A stretch of DNA of 64,000 nucleotides from Algoriphagus aestuariicola (lineage in GTDB: Bacteria; Bacteroidota; Bacteroidia; Cytophagales; Cyclobacteriaceae): assembly GCF_017254835.1 (NCBI RefSeq), contig NZ_JAFKCW010000002.1, positions 666,592 through 730,591 of the forward strand. The letters are read 5' to 3'. Below the pieces are notes generated by a model. The model worked only from the letters and a program-made list of their open reading frames with translations, was not told where the DNA came from and made no database searches. The first letter of the stretch is position 1. Each line of letters begins with the position of its first letter. The position numbers and the translations under genes were made by a program. Shown in pieces: positions 26,909 to 35,145 of this stretch.

Positions 26909-27775
26909 CTATTTCTTCTTTTGGCTTTTTCCGGTTTGAAAGGACCGGAAAACATTGAAACCAAAATGGATATCCCCGTCAAAGAAATCTCCCTGGACTG
27001 GAGGTAAAAAGGCCGAAGGGGTCATGGCCGCGGTATTGGTGAAATGGAGTTGGAAAATATGTCCTCCGGTATCGATCTCCACGCCCAGCCCCAGGGAATT
27101 TTGTCCCTCCAGTTGATCCTGACTGCTGTAATAATATTCTCCGGTGATCCCCACCCGCTTGGACACCATCACCCGTCCTCCGACTCCAAGCAGCCAAAGG
27201 GTGTTGGGAACATCCTCGGTAGGCACCAGATTCCGGTGGAGCACTGAGGGCATCAACTGGAGGGAAACAGTAGGACTCAGCTTTCGGGCGATCAAAAGCT
27301 GATTCACAAAGGAAAGCCTCCTTTGGAAATTCATGGGTAGCTCCGGGCGTTTGAGGGAGTTGACGGAGAAATCGAAAACCCAGGCGAGTGTCAGGGGAAA
27401 TCCGTTCTTCTTCTGGTCCAGAAAGCGGTATTTCAGGTAGCTGTCGTACACTTTGTTCAGTGAGTTGCGGCCAAAGCCCATGGAAATCCGATCTGTAAAA
27501 GCGTATTCCAAACCCAGACGCACATTGGAATCATCCAGACCAAACAAGTTGTAAGCCCCGGAATTCAACCTGCCAAACCTATGTGAAATCAGCACGTCCA
27601 AATTGCCCTGGCCCCTGGTTTCCACCGATTGTCCGTTGATAATCCGCGTACCCTTAAAAATGGATCCTACAGGTTCTGGCTTGCCGTCGGGTTCTTTGAG
27701 CTGATCCAATAGATCTTGGGCATTCAGGGTGAAGGACAGGATGCTGAAGAAAAAACAAAGACAAACTCTGATCAT
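26909..27775 (-). CDS. DUF5777-family outer-membrane beta-barrel protein
   Basis: 288 residues with a signal peptide (RVCLCFFFSILSFTLNAQ). The body is alternating beta strands ending in HFGFNVFRSF, and includes GTRIINGQSVETRGQGNLDVLISHRFGRL, typical of DUF5777. It should be an outer-membrane or periplasmic barrel. It is the last gene of a run on the minus strand after YceI (5 bp between them) and a cytochrome-like lipoprotein. This gene set recurs in Bacteroidota as far as I recall, and suggests a redox or lipid-binding module in the envelope. The role is unknown. Confidence 0.88.
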   Translation of the reverse strand: MIRVCLCFFFSILSFTLNAQDLLDQLKEPDGKPEPVGSIFKGTRIINGQSVETRGQGNLDVLISHRFGRLNSGAYNLFGLDDSNVRLGLEYAFTDRISMGFGRNSLNKVYDSYLKYRFLDQKKNGFPLTLAWVFDFSVNSLKRPELPMNFQRRLSFVNQLLIARKLSPTVSLQLMPSVLHRNLVPTEDVPNTLWLLGVGGRVMVSKRVGITGEYYYSSQDQLEGQNSLGLGVEIDTGGHIFQLHFTNTAAMTPSAFLPPVQGDFFDGDIHFGFNVFRSFQTGKSQKKK

Positions 27776-27780
27776 GTGGC

Positions 27781-28311
27781 TTAGAGGTTAAATTCAAACT
27801 TGACGGTGACTTCCACCACTTCCGCTATGTTTTGAAACAGGATGGAAGGGATCTCAATCCCATAGTCCTCCAGTCGGACCTTGAATACAGATTCCATCGA
27901 GAGTTTATTTCCCTCCTGCCGGATAGTTCCGGGAAGACTTACCTGCCGCCTGACACCATGGATTTGCAATTCCCCTATTGCCTGCGCCTGTCCCATGCCT
28001 TCTCCAGGTTTATAGCCTACAATTTTTCCCACAAAGGTGGCCTCCGGAAAGCGGTCCGTTTCCATGTAGTTTTCATTGAAATGCTGACTCATCAGGGATT
28101 TTCGAAACACAAATTCACTGATAGGAACAAGAAATGCCACTTCGACACTGCCGGGATCAAACATACCGACCGCCTTGTCATTGGTAGCCGTGATATCCTC
28201 GATGGGGGCAGAGCTGAAGAAGCGTACATATCCATTAGCGGACCGGATCTGCTGAGCCACCGCTATCCCGGAATACGTGAGCAGAAACAGAAACAGGATT
28301 AACCTTTTCAT
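27781..28311 (-). CDS. YceI-family periplasmic protein
   Basis: 176 residues with a signal peptide (LILFLFLLTYSGIAVAQQ). The lipocalin-like YceI fold is seen in GYVRFFSSAP, SVEVAFLVPISEFVF, SQHFNENYMETDRFPEATF and a final VKVTVKFEF-like strand. Family members bind polyisoprenoids or amides; the ligand here is not known. It lies 5 bp upstream of the DUF5777 gene, with its start about 200 bp after the cytochrome-like lipoprotein, consistent with one operon. Confidence 0.92.
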   Translation of the reverse strand: MKRLILFLFLLTYSGIAVAQQIRSANGYVRFFSSAPIEDITATNDKAVGMFDPGSVEVAFLVPISEFVFRKSLMSQHFNENYMETDRFPEATFVGKIVGYKPGEGMGQAQAIGELQIHGVRRQVSLPGTIRQEGNKLSMESVFKVRLEDYGIEIPSILFQNIAEVVEVTVKFEFNL

Positions 28312-28514
28312 CTGATTGTAATTTTATTTTTATCTGCCACTCCTGTTTGCTAATGACAAGGGGGACATGCCTTTCCCAGAAAGCAGTCCGGGACAAGCCT
28401 GAGAGTTTTAGTAATGCTCGATTCCATGTGTTGATTATTGATTTTTAGCTGCCACATGGACTGCCTAGATAGTCTTTCTCTAAATGAGAAATTTTCCAGC
28501 GGGCAATTGGTTTT

Positions 28515-28907
28515 TCAATTGTCTTTGGCGCCGTTTTGCACCCAACAGGCTATGGTTTCTTTCTGCTGATTTGTGAGGGAAAAGCCCGAACCTGCCAGTG
28601 GCATGAACCCACTCTGGGTATTGGTTCTGATGAGGGCGGCATTTTGGATAATGTTTGCCCTTACCGTGAAATCCACCCGCCCCGTGCCGGCAACATGGCA
28701 TCCGGACACCGCACAGTTTTGTTGGATAATCGGCAGCACATCCTGGGTCAGGGAGATATTCTTGCTTTCGCAATCCTGAGTAGGTGGAGGGGGTTGGGGA
28801 AGTGTGTCCTCACTTTCAGAGGAGCAGGCAATGAAGACTGCAAGGGCAATGGTCAATGCCAAAGCGCCTGTCCAGGAGATTGGATTACTGTTTTTTGAAG
28901 TGTTCAT
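28515..28907 (-). CDS. Cytochrome-c-like lipoprotein with a C-x4-C-H heme motif
   Basis: 130 residues from the ATG at 28907; the longer frame starts in non-coding sequence. A lipoprotein signal ends at Cys in VFIACSSESE. After a Pro-rich linker (QPPPPT), the domain VLPIIQQNCAVSGCHVAGTGRVDF carries C-x4-C-H, a spacing seen in planctomycete-type c-type cytochrome domains rather than the usual C-x2-C-H. The late GFMPLAGSG and IACWVQNGAKDN fit that domain, with Met as the likely second heme ligand. It probably carries electrons in the periplasm, together with YceI and DUF5777 downstream. Confidence 0.82.
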   Translation of the reverse strand: MNTSKNSNPISWTGALALTIALAVFIACSSESEDTLPQPPPPTQDCESKNISLTQDVLPIIQQNCAVSGCHVAGTGRVDFTVRANIIQNAALIRTNTQSGFMPLAGSGFSLTNQQKETIACWVQNGAKDN

Positions 28908-29002
28908 AGCGGATTGGTTTGTTTTGATTGGGACAATATTTTTCATCCACACCCAAATCGCAGGTGTGCCGGGGATTCGCTTTTATAGATGGGATCTGGA
29001 TT

Positions 29003-30232
29003 TTAGTGGCCTGGATAAAATTTGAGGCCTAGAAATATTCCGGTGCTTTTGAGTGAAATATTACCTTCTCCGATACCGTCGACAGGAACTTTGAAATAAG
29101 GTTCCACCTGAATGGAAAGCCGGTCTGCGAGTTTGCGCTCGTAGCCCAAGCTCAGATTTACAATTCCGAAGGGGTGTTGATTTTCCCCTTTTTTCTCAAG
29201 GGTGTAGGTATAGTCATATCCCGTTCCCGGGTCTTTGTAAGAAATCTCATAGGTCTCAGAGAGCATCAGGTAGCTGGAGAGACCCATGCCCACAAATGCC
29301 CTTTGGACCCGACCCTCAAGCGGGTAAAACCGAAGATTGAGCGGGATATCGAGGATTGCGCAATCTCCAATGACCCCATTCACCTGCTCTCCGTAGCTTA
29401 CTTCGAAAGGCCCTTCCGATTCATAGGGCTTATGGGAATAGAACAGGCCCGAATTGATGCTGAATCGCGGAGAAAGGAAGTACTCCACACCCAATCCAAC
29501 GGCCTGGCCCGCTTTGCCCATTTGGTTGAGTTTGACTCCGCTCAAATCAGGAGCAAGCTGTGCGGATAGATTTAGCCTTCCCGCAAACCACTTTTTGACC
29601 TTGCTGTTTCCAGGCATCATGCCATCCATTTTTGAGACGGATCCTACCTCTACCCCTTTTGAACTGAATTCAGGGGCTGACAGAAGGAAACTATCCGACC
29701 TCGAAATCAAGTGAGTAAACTGAAAGTCCCGGCTTCGATCATTTGAAGCTACGCTACGCGCACTTACTTCTTCGGAAAGGAAAATGGGAGAATGCTGGAG
29801 ACGCCCACTTCTTATTTGAACAGTCCGATTGGATGAGGTATTCCCTTCAAAGTCGAGTATAGCTGCAGCAGAATTCAAAGAGCTCGGACCGCTTTCAGAG
29901 TCTGATTTCCCTGTTTTTTCTTGCTTGTCGTCAAGGGAGATTTCAGGCTCAGCTACGTTTTCCTCAACCGGCACGAGAGGTTCAGGATCTCCGGACTTGA
30001 GCTCCAAAAGCGTCTTTCCTCCCATAAAGAGTCCCAAGAGCAATACCGTTCCAAGGCCGATCCATCGGGCTTTGGACCATTTGCCCAAGACGAGGGGTTT
30101 CTCCGGACCAGCCAACCGAGCTTTCATCTTCCCCCAGTCCTCCTCTCTGAAAGGGATTTCAGGGGATTCGCTGAGATTCCTGATGAAATCGTCGAATTCC
30201 TTATCATCCATATCGGAAAATTTCCTGCTCAT
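29003..30232 (-). CDS. Membrane-anchored outer-membrane-type beta-barrel protein linked to an ECF sigma factor
   Basis: 409 residues. There is no signal peptide. The first 50 residues are soluble (DDFIRNLSESPEIPFREEDWGKM), like an anti-sigma N-terminus, followed by one membrane segment near 57-75 (WIGLGTVLLLGLFMGG). A long Ser/Glu-rich linker leads to a beta-barrel-like domain (about 215-409: GLGVEYFLSPRFSINSGLFYS, LDIPLNLRFYPL, ISLKSTGIFLGLKFYPG). The start overlaps the sigma factor by 29 bp, so it is translationally coupled. Such pairs are common in Bacteroidota and the protein is presumably the anti-sigma regulator. How a barrel and an inner-membrane anchor coexist in one chain is not obvious from the sequence. 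Confidence 0.82.
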   Translation of the reverse strand: MSRKFSDMDDKEFDDFIRNLSESPEIPFREEDWGKMKARLAGPEKPLVLGKWSKARWIGLGTVLLLGLFMGGKTLLELKSGDPEPLVPVEENVAEPEISLDDKQEKTGKSDSESGPSSLNSAAAILDFEGNTSSNRTVQIRSGRLQHSPIFLSEEVSARSVASNDRSRDFQFTHLISRSDSFLLSAPEFSSKGVEVGSVSKMDGMMPGNSKVKKWFAGRLNLSAQLAPDLSGVKLNQMGKAGQAVGLGVEYFLSPRFSINSGLFYSHKPYESEGPFEVSYGEQVNGVIGDCAILDIPLNLRFYPLEGRVQRAFVGMGLSSYLMLSETYEISYKDPGTGYDYTYTLEKKGENQHPFGIVNLSLGYERKLADRLSIQVEPYFKVPVDGIGEGNISLKSTGIFLGLKFYPGH

Positions 30233-30770
30233 GACTTTTTGGATTTAACATTTCTCTCAGCTTGATTCTCGCCCTTGCTAGGTTGGATTTGGAAGTCCCG
30301 ATCTGAATCCCGAGCATTTCGGCGATTTCCTCATGGCCAAAGCCCTCGATTACAAATAGGTTGAATACGGTACGGTAGGCATCCGGAAGTTTTTGAATTG
30401 CCCGGATCAGGTCTGCATATTCGAGTTCGCCCAGCACACCGGGGCTGGGGTCCTGAGAATCCACGGGATATTCAGGTCCCGGATCTACAATACCTTTTTG
30501 GTGCTTTTTATAGTGATTGATACACAGATTGATCAGCGTTCGTCTAAACCAAGGTTTAAATGGCCTATCCTGATCAAATTGTTCAAAGTGGGTAAAGACC
30601 GTCATAAACCCGTCGTGAAGAATTTCGACCGCTTCTTCCCGTCTGTCGGTATAGCGAAGGCATATACTCATCCCATAACTGTAAAATCGCTTATACAGTA
30701 CCTCCTGGCTTTTGGGATCCCCATCTGCCAGTCCTTGCAAGATTTCCTTTTCAGTAGCTTCTGATTTCAC
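30204..30770 (-). CDS. ECF-type RNA polymerase sigma factor
   Basis: 188 residues from a GTG start; an ATG just upstream is out of frame. Sigma region 2 is RFYSYGMSICLRYT ... EILHDGFMTVFTHFEQF ... WFRRTLINLCINHYKK. Region 4 is LPDAYRTVFNLFVIEGFGHEEIAEMLGIQIGTSKSNLARARIKLREML, with a recognisable helix-turn-helix. It should direct transcription of envelope or stress genes and be held by the coupled downstream membrane protein (29-bp overlap). Confidence 0.93.
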   Translation of the reverse strand: MKSEATEKEILQGLADGDPKSQEVLYKRFYSYGMSICLRYTDRREEAVEILHDGFMTVFTHFEQFDQDRPFKPWFRRTLINLCINHYKKHQKGIVDPGPEYPVDSQDPSPGVLGELEYADLIRAIQKLPDAYRTVFNLFVIEGFGHEEIAEMLGIQIGTSKSNLARARIKLREMLNPKSHEQEIFRYG

Positions 30771-31128
30771 AATGCCGGTGTTGCATTAGACCGTACAAGG
30801 ATTATTAGGATGAGGTTGCGTGGGGATTGAAATAAAGATTTTTTTGTTGATCCTCAGCAGGTTTAGCTGATTATTCTTTGTGCGCCAAAGCCTCGCCAAC
30901 GATCCTGCCCCGATAAAAATCGGGAAAGAAGCAGGTAAACAGACGAACTCACCTTGGTAATAAAGTTCCGGAGGAGCGACATCTTTGTAGCTTGGTGTGT
31001 CAACCCCAGGTGAAAAGTGGGTAAGGCAATCCACCTCGGCGCAGTAACAGCAGGGGGAATCCGAACGATGATGCCGAGGTATGGAAACGGATTAGGGAAG
31101 TTTCTTGATGATGGCATCATCCAACAAG
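30771..31128. other. Intergenic region, nothing recognised
   Basis: CCCGATTTTTATCGGG (read on the minus strand, about 30909-30925) could form a hairpin but lacks a T tract. Open frames here show no family features. Confidence 0.45.
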
Positions 31129-31842
31129 TCATCTTGCAACGAAATAATGCTTGAGCCTAAGCCTTACAATATGGTCGGTTGTGATTCCGTCCCCCTCAAG
31201 GGTATTTCTGGATTCCTGTAGTGTGTATATGACTTCCCCACGGAAACGAGCGTTGAATCGATATCCCATTCCACCCCTCAGCTTATACCGGTTGGCAAAC
31301 CTCTCCATCACATTTTGATCCGTTACAATAAACCCCTCCGCATCCAGGATTGAGTACAGCAACTTATCCCCGGCGGACATGGAGCTTTTGTTGATCGGAA
31401 CGATCGTCTCCGCCCGAATCCTCGCACGATGGCTGGTTTCCCAGGTATCGATTTCCCTGTCCAGTTGATTTCGCTGTTCCAAACGCAAAAGCAACCTCAA
31501 CCATATCCTGTGACTTGGCGTAAAGTGAACCCTTGCGCCAAGCATTTCGCGTACCTCGAAGGTGGTCAATGATTCATTTTGGACGGTGCTGCCGACCAGC
31601 ACCGCCCCCATGAGATCAAGATGCGGAGAAACGGACCACTCGGGTGTGGCCTGAAACTCTAGGGAACGCCACTTTGGCGATTCCAATACGGTACTGTATG
31701 TCCCGGCCAGTTCCAGATTATACTTTTTGGCAAAGGGAATATTGAACATGTACTCGTTCCAAAGCTGCATGCTTGACTCCTGCCCCTTGGCGGAAATGGA
31801 CAAGAGAACAAAAAAGGTTGCAAGGATATTCCTGTGAAGCAT
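31129..31842 (-). CDS. DUF2490-family outer-membrane protein
   Basis: 237 residues with a signal peptide ([18 protein letters not shown]). The sequence alternates amphipathic strands ([57 protein letters not shown]) and ends in [10 protein letters not shown], a typical outer-membrane C-terminal strand. This matches DUF2490, a predicted 12- to 14-stranded barrel of unknown function. It may be co-transcribed with the UPF0114 gene and the sulfatase operon upstream on the same strand, though a gap of 120 bp separates it. Confidence 0.85.
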   Translation of the reverse strand: MLHRNILATFFVLLSISAKGQESSMQLWNEYMFNIPFAKKYNLELAGTYSTVLESPKWRSLEFQATPEWSVSPHLDLMGAVLVGSTVQNESLTTFEVREMLGARVHFTPSHRIWLRLLLRLEQRNQLDREIDTWETSHRARIRAETIVPINKSSMSAGDKLLYSILDAEGFIVTDQNVMERFANRYKLRGGMGYRFNARFRGEVIYTLQESRNTLEGDGITTDHIVRLRLKHYFVAR

Positions 31843-31962
31843 TGGCTAAGGGTATACTTTCGGCTTTGCAGGGGCTTGGGACTGCGGCAGACAGGAAGCG
31901 GGAATTCTTGGCATATTCGTCCCCAAGCGCAATGGGCAATCTGGAAAAAAGCTTTTATCGCT

Positions 31963-32409
31963 TCAATGCTTGAGCATTTTGGCACTGATGGAAAAAAGCA
32001 GAACCGATGCCGGTATGATCAGCATGGTCCAGTCGAGCGGTCCTGCCGCTCGCAACACATGCGTCCCGAATGTGATCAGCAGGGTTAGCAAGATGGCATT
32101 CCAGGTCAGGGATTTCAATTGGAAGAAATCATCGATCTTGAGCCATGGCAACACGATCTTGTCGACTCCGCTGAATTGGGGATAAAACAACTTCATGAAT
32201 CCTATCGAAAGGATCAGAAACACCAGCGAAACCAAAAACAAGTCGAGCGACTCCACGATTTCCAGTCCCGGCTTGCCTGATATCCCCTCGGAAAAGAGGA
32301 TGGAATACGCATGAAAGGTCTTGTAAACTCCGACACTGGCAGTGAAGAGGAAATTTGCAAACATGGTAGCGGAGACAATCAAAACCGCAAGTTGGAGAAT
32401 CCTATTCAT
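31963..32409 (-). CDS. UPF0114 (YqhA-like) inner-membrane protein
   Basis: 148 residues from the ATG at 32409; an alternative TTG at 32445 is unlikely. Four membrane segments are visible (ILQLAVLIVSATMFANFLF, SLDLFLVSLVFLILSIGFM, WNAILLTLLITFG, WTMLIIPASVLLFSI). The pattern, with FLVSLVFLILSIGFMKLFYP, is that of the UPF0114 family. The function of the family is unknown. It lies 40 bp downstream of the sulfatase stop and is likely in the same operon. Confidence 0.8.
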   Translation of the reverse strand: MNRILQLAVLIVSATMFANFLFTASVGVYKTFHAYSILFSEGISGKPGLEIVESLDLFLVSLVFLILSIGFMKLFYPQFSGVDKIVLPWLKIDDFFQLKSLTWNAILLTLLITFGTHVLRAAGPLDWTMLIIPASVLLFSISAKMLKH

Positions 32410-32448
32410 AGCCAAATCCCGAATATTGTAATGTCTGTGTCCCAATCC

Positions 32449-34125
32449 TCAATGCTCTCCAGTCAAGCTCCTGCTCAATAGCGAGTCATAATGACCCTGG
32501 TGGTCAAATACGTCATTCGCTTTGGCGTACTGCATCCAGTCCATGATCAATGAATCCCTTATGGAAGGAAACTGCCCCGACAGGTCATTGGCTTCACCGG
32601 GGTCCTTTTCCAAGTCGTAAAGCTGCCACTCTCCGGTGCTGAAGGGTTGCGGCAACCTCAAAATCTTCCACTTGCCCTTGATATAGGCTTTGCGCTCAAA
32701 GAGCTCCCAGCCCATGCCCTCCTCAGAAGAGTGGACTTGCTGTGCCGCTCCTGTCAGTACGGGCAACAGGGATTTTCCCAGCGGCTTTCTTAGCTCCTTC
32801 CCCTTAAACTGCTGAGGGTAGGAAATACCGGAAAGCTCCAAGACGGTAGGCATCAGGTCGGTAACGTGTACGAAGCTGCGGTTCCACTGTCCCTGATTCG
32901 GCATTGCCTGTGGCAACTTGACCATCAGCGGGGCTTTGATACCGCCCTCGGAGGTAAAGCTCTTGAACAGCCGGAAGGGTGCGGAGGAGGCTTGTGCCCA
33001 GCCCGGCCCCATTTCCACAAATGAGTTGGGTAAACCGCGGTTGCCCAGCGAATTGTCAAATCCGCCTAAATACACGCCGTCGTCATTCCCGGGATAGGTA
33101 GTCGCCATGACCCCGTTGGGTCCGTTGTCGGACATGAAGACAATGAGGGTATTGTCATACAGCCCTTCTTGTTTCAAATGGTCAAGCAGACGCCCAATGC
33201 TCATGTCGAGGTATTCCACCATGGCGGCGTATACTTCCATATCCCTGGCAAATTCCTCCCTCTGCGAAGAAGTCAATGTTGACCAGGAGGGGATACCATT
33301 TGGGGCGAAGGAGTTTACTTCCTCGGAGACAAGGCCGAGGGCTTTCAGATTATCCAGGCGGATCGTACGCAGGGAATCCCAACCCATATCAAACTTGCCT
33401 TTGTACTTGTCGATGTATTCCTTGGGTGCTTGTAGCGGATCGTGTGGCGCGGTATAGGATGCGTAGATGAAGAAGGGCTTTTGATCTGCCTTGTGCTTGT
33501 CGATGTAGTGGATCAGCGTATCGGTGTAATTTTTGGAAGAATAGAAATCAGCGGGAAGCACGCCTACTTTCTCCCCGTTTCGCCGATAATCCATCACCTG
33601 GGGTGGTGACAAAGGTTTTTGGTCGGCATAGTGACTTCCCCCACCTTGTAGGAGCGTGAAGGACTCTTCAAATCCGCGGTCAAAAGGAGTCTGGCCCTCA
33701 TCGTCTCCGAGATGCCATTTGCCTGCCATGTAGGTATGATAGCCATTTGCGCCCAAGATTTCCGGAATCGTAACAACCTGGTCGATTAGATGGCCGGAAT
33801 AGCCCGGGAGATTAGCCACGGCCGGGTAGCTCACTTCGCTCATAATTCCCACACCAGCCACATGGTTGTCCTGTCCGGTGAGCAAGGATGATCGGGTAGG
33901 CGAACAGGTGGGCAAAACATGGAAATTCGAAAATAGTATTGCCTCCCTGCTAAACTGGCTCAAAAAGGGTGTATGGATATCGCCCCCAAACGGAGCGATA
34001 TCAGAATATCCCAAATCGTCCGCCACAATCAGCAGGATGTTAGGCCTTTGCGGGGAAGCCTCACGTGCTTCCTCGGGGCTACAGGCCATTGATACTGCGA
34101 GAATAATGAGGTATAAGTTTTTCAT
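32449..34125 (-). CDS. Arylsulfatase (type I sulfatase) lipoprotein
   Basis: 558 residues from the ATG at 34125, which gives a clean lipoprotein signal ending at Cys in VSMACSPEE; ATGs at 34152 and 34137 are possible but weaken the signal. The signature CSPTRSSLLTG carries the Cys that is oxidised to formylglycine (C-x-P-x-R; about residue 74). IVADDLGY supplies the metal-binding Asp pair, and VFMSDNGPNG the late Asp-Asn metal ligands. It cleaves sulfate esters, presumably on a sulfated polysaccharide, in the periplasm. It needs a formylglycine-generating enzyme, which is not in this window. It follows the 227-residue protein gene by 31 bp. Confidence 0.95.
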   Translation of the reverse strand: MKNLYLIILAVSMACSPEEAREASPQRPNILLIVADDLGYSDIAPFGGDIHTPFLSQFSREAILFSNFHVLPTCSPTRSSLLTGQDNHVAGVGIMSEVSYPAVANLPGYSGHLIDQVVTIPEILGANGYHTYMAGKWHLGDDEGQTPFDRGFEESFTLLQGGGSHYADQKPLSPPQVMDYRRNGEKVGVLPADFYSSKNYTDTLIHYIDKHKADQKPFFIYASYTAPHDPLQAPKEYIDKYKGKFDMGWDSLRTIRLDNLKALGLVSEEVNSFAPNGIPSWSTLTSSQREEFARDMEVYAAMVEYLDMSIGRLLDHLKQEGLYDNTLIVFMSDNGPNGVMATTYPGNDDGVYLGGFDNSLGNRGLPNSFVEMGPGWAQASSAPFRLFKSFTSEGGIKAPLMVKLPQAMPNQGQWNRSFVHVTDLMPTVLELSGISYPQQFKGKELRKPLGKSLLPVLTGAAQQVHSSEEGMGWELFERKAYIKGKWKILRLPQPFSTGEWQLYDLEKDPGEANDLSGQFPSIRDSLIMDWMQYAKANDVFDHQGHYDSLLSRSLTGEH

Positions 34126-34156
34126 CGTTGGTTGCATATCATTTTTATGCATGGGT

Positions 34157-34840
34157 TTACTTCACTCGGATGGAGTAATCTTGGTTTTTGGAGTCAATCG
34201 TCATCTTTTGGCCAGGCAAATTCAAGGTAGAGGAGGACATGTGGTTGGTACCGCCGCTGAAGTTCTCAAAGTTTAGTTTCCCTTCCACCTTGTAGTTGTC
34301 CAACAAGCTCGTAAATTCTTTGTAGGTGAAGAGATAGCTTTGAGGGTCTATGCGTACGAGCAAGCGGTCTCCATCTACATGGACGTTGTCGGCGACGGCT
34401 TCGATGAGCCCATCTTTTTCAGTTACCGTTGCCTTGTCAAAAAAGTCAAGCAGTTCGCCTTTGGTCATAAAAATGTATTCTAGGGCCAACTTAAGGGCCT
34501 TGTCGATGTATTCGAGCTTGGTTTCCGCGGCATTGGCTTGGGCTCTTCCCCTCAGTCCGGGTTTCTTCTCCAGGGATGTTTCGGAGTCGACTACTTTAGT
34601 CTGCAATTTTCCCTCGGAGGAATAGCTGAATTCGGTGACCGTGGTCAATTTCAATTGGCTTTCTACAAACACATCCGACCTTCTCTTCCAGACATACTCC
34701 CTTAACTTGAGCTGGCTGGCCTCGTCTGCTTTCGAGATATCGAGCGAAAGCTTCTCTTTGTCGATTTGGGCTCTCGACTGCGAAATGGAGATCAGTAATA
34801 GGGATAGAATAAGGATGGTTTTTACTTTTTTCATGGACAT
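34157..34840 (-). CDS. Secreted protein of unknown function next to a sulfatase
   Basis: 227 residues with a signal peptide (ILILSLLLISISQSRAQ). The middle repeats KTKLEYIDKALKLALEYIFMTKGELLDFF; the C-terminal half is beta-rich (VHVDGDRLLVRIDPQSYLFTYKEF). The pattern resembles periplasmic outer-membrane-lipoprotein-sorting folds (DUF2092-like) only loosely. Two starts (34840 and 34834) are equally good. It is co-transcribed with the sulfatase 31 bp downstream. Confidence 0.65.
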   Translation of the reverse strand: MSMKKVKTILILSLLLISISQSRAQIDKEKLSLDISKADEASQLKLREYVWKRRSDVFVESQLKLTTVTEFSYSSEGKLQTKVVDSETSLEKKPGLRGRAQANAAETKLEYIDKALKLALEYIFMTKGELLDFFDKATVTEKDGLIEAVADNVHVDGDRLLVRIDPQSYLFTYKEFTSLLDNYKVEGKLNFENFSGGTNHMSSSTLNLPGQKMTIDSKNQDYSIRVK

Positions 34841-35145
34841 GCTTTAATTCATTTTTTCAGTTTATTTCCGTGATTGTCCCGCAAGTGCCTGCCCCTTTCC
34901 CAATTTGGGTCTGATGGATCTCCTTTCCGAATGGCTGGGCAAATGGTCGAACCCAACAGGTCCATCCACAGGTAAATTCGGAATTGAAGTGCTCAGCCTA
35001 ATCCGGGTGATCTTGGTATCTGAGTCCGAAAATTGTCTTTCTCGGATGTTAATTTCGGGAGACCGTCATTTTACATTTGATAAGTAGGACGAAACTATAG
35101 ATTTGCAGAATCCCGTTACAATCGATCCGGTTAATTAACAGTAAA
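34841..35145. other. Divergent intergenic region with a promoter for the TolB/TPR gene
   Basis: The plus-strand promoter at 35076-35105 is clear. No gene with coding character lies here, although a 60-codon frame is open on the plus strand. Confidence 0.5.
35076..35105 (+). promoter_or_regulatory. Bacteroidetes-type promoter of the TolB/TPR gene
   Basis: -33 TTTG at 35076-35079 and -7 TAGATTTG at 35098-35105 match the TTTG/TAnnTTTG consensus of the phylum with an 18-bp spacer. The start codon lies 40 bp downstream. Confidence 0.75.
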
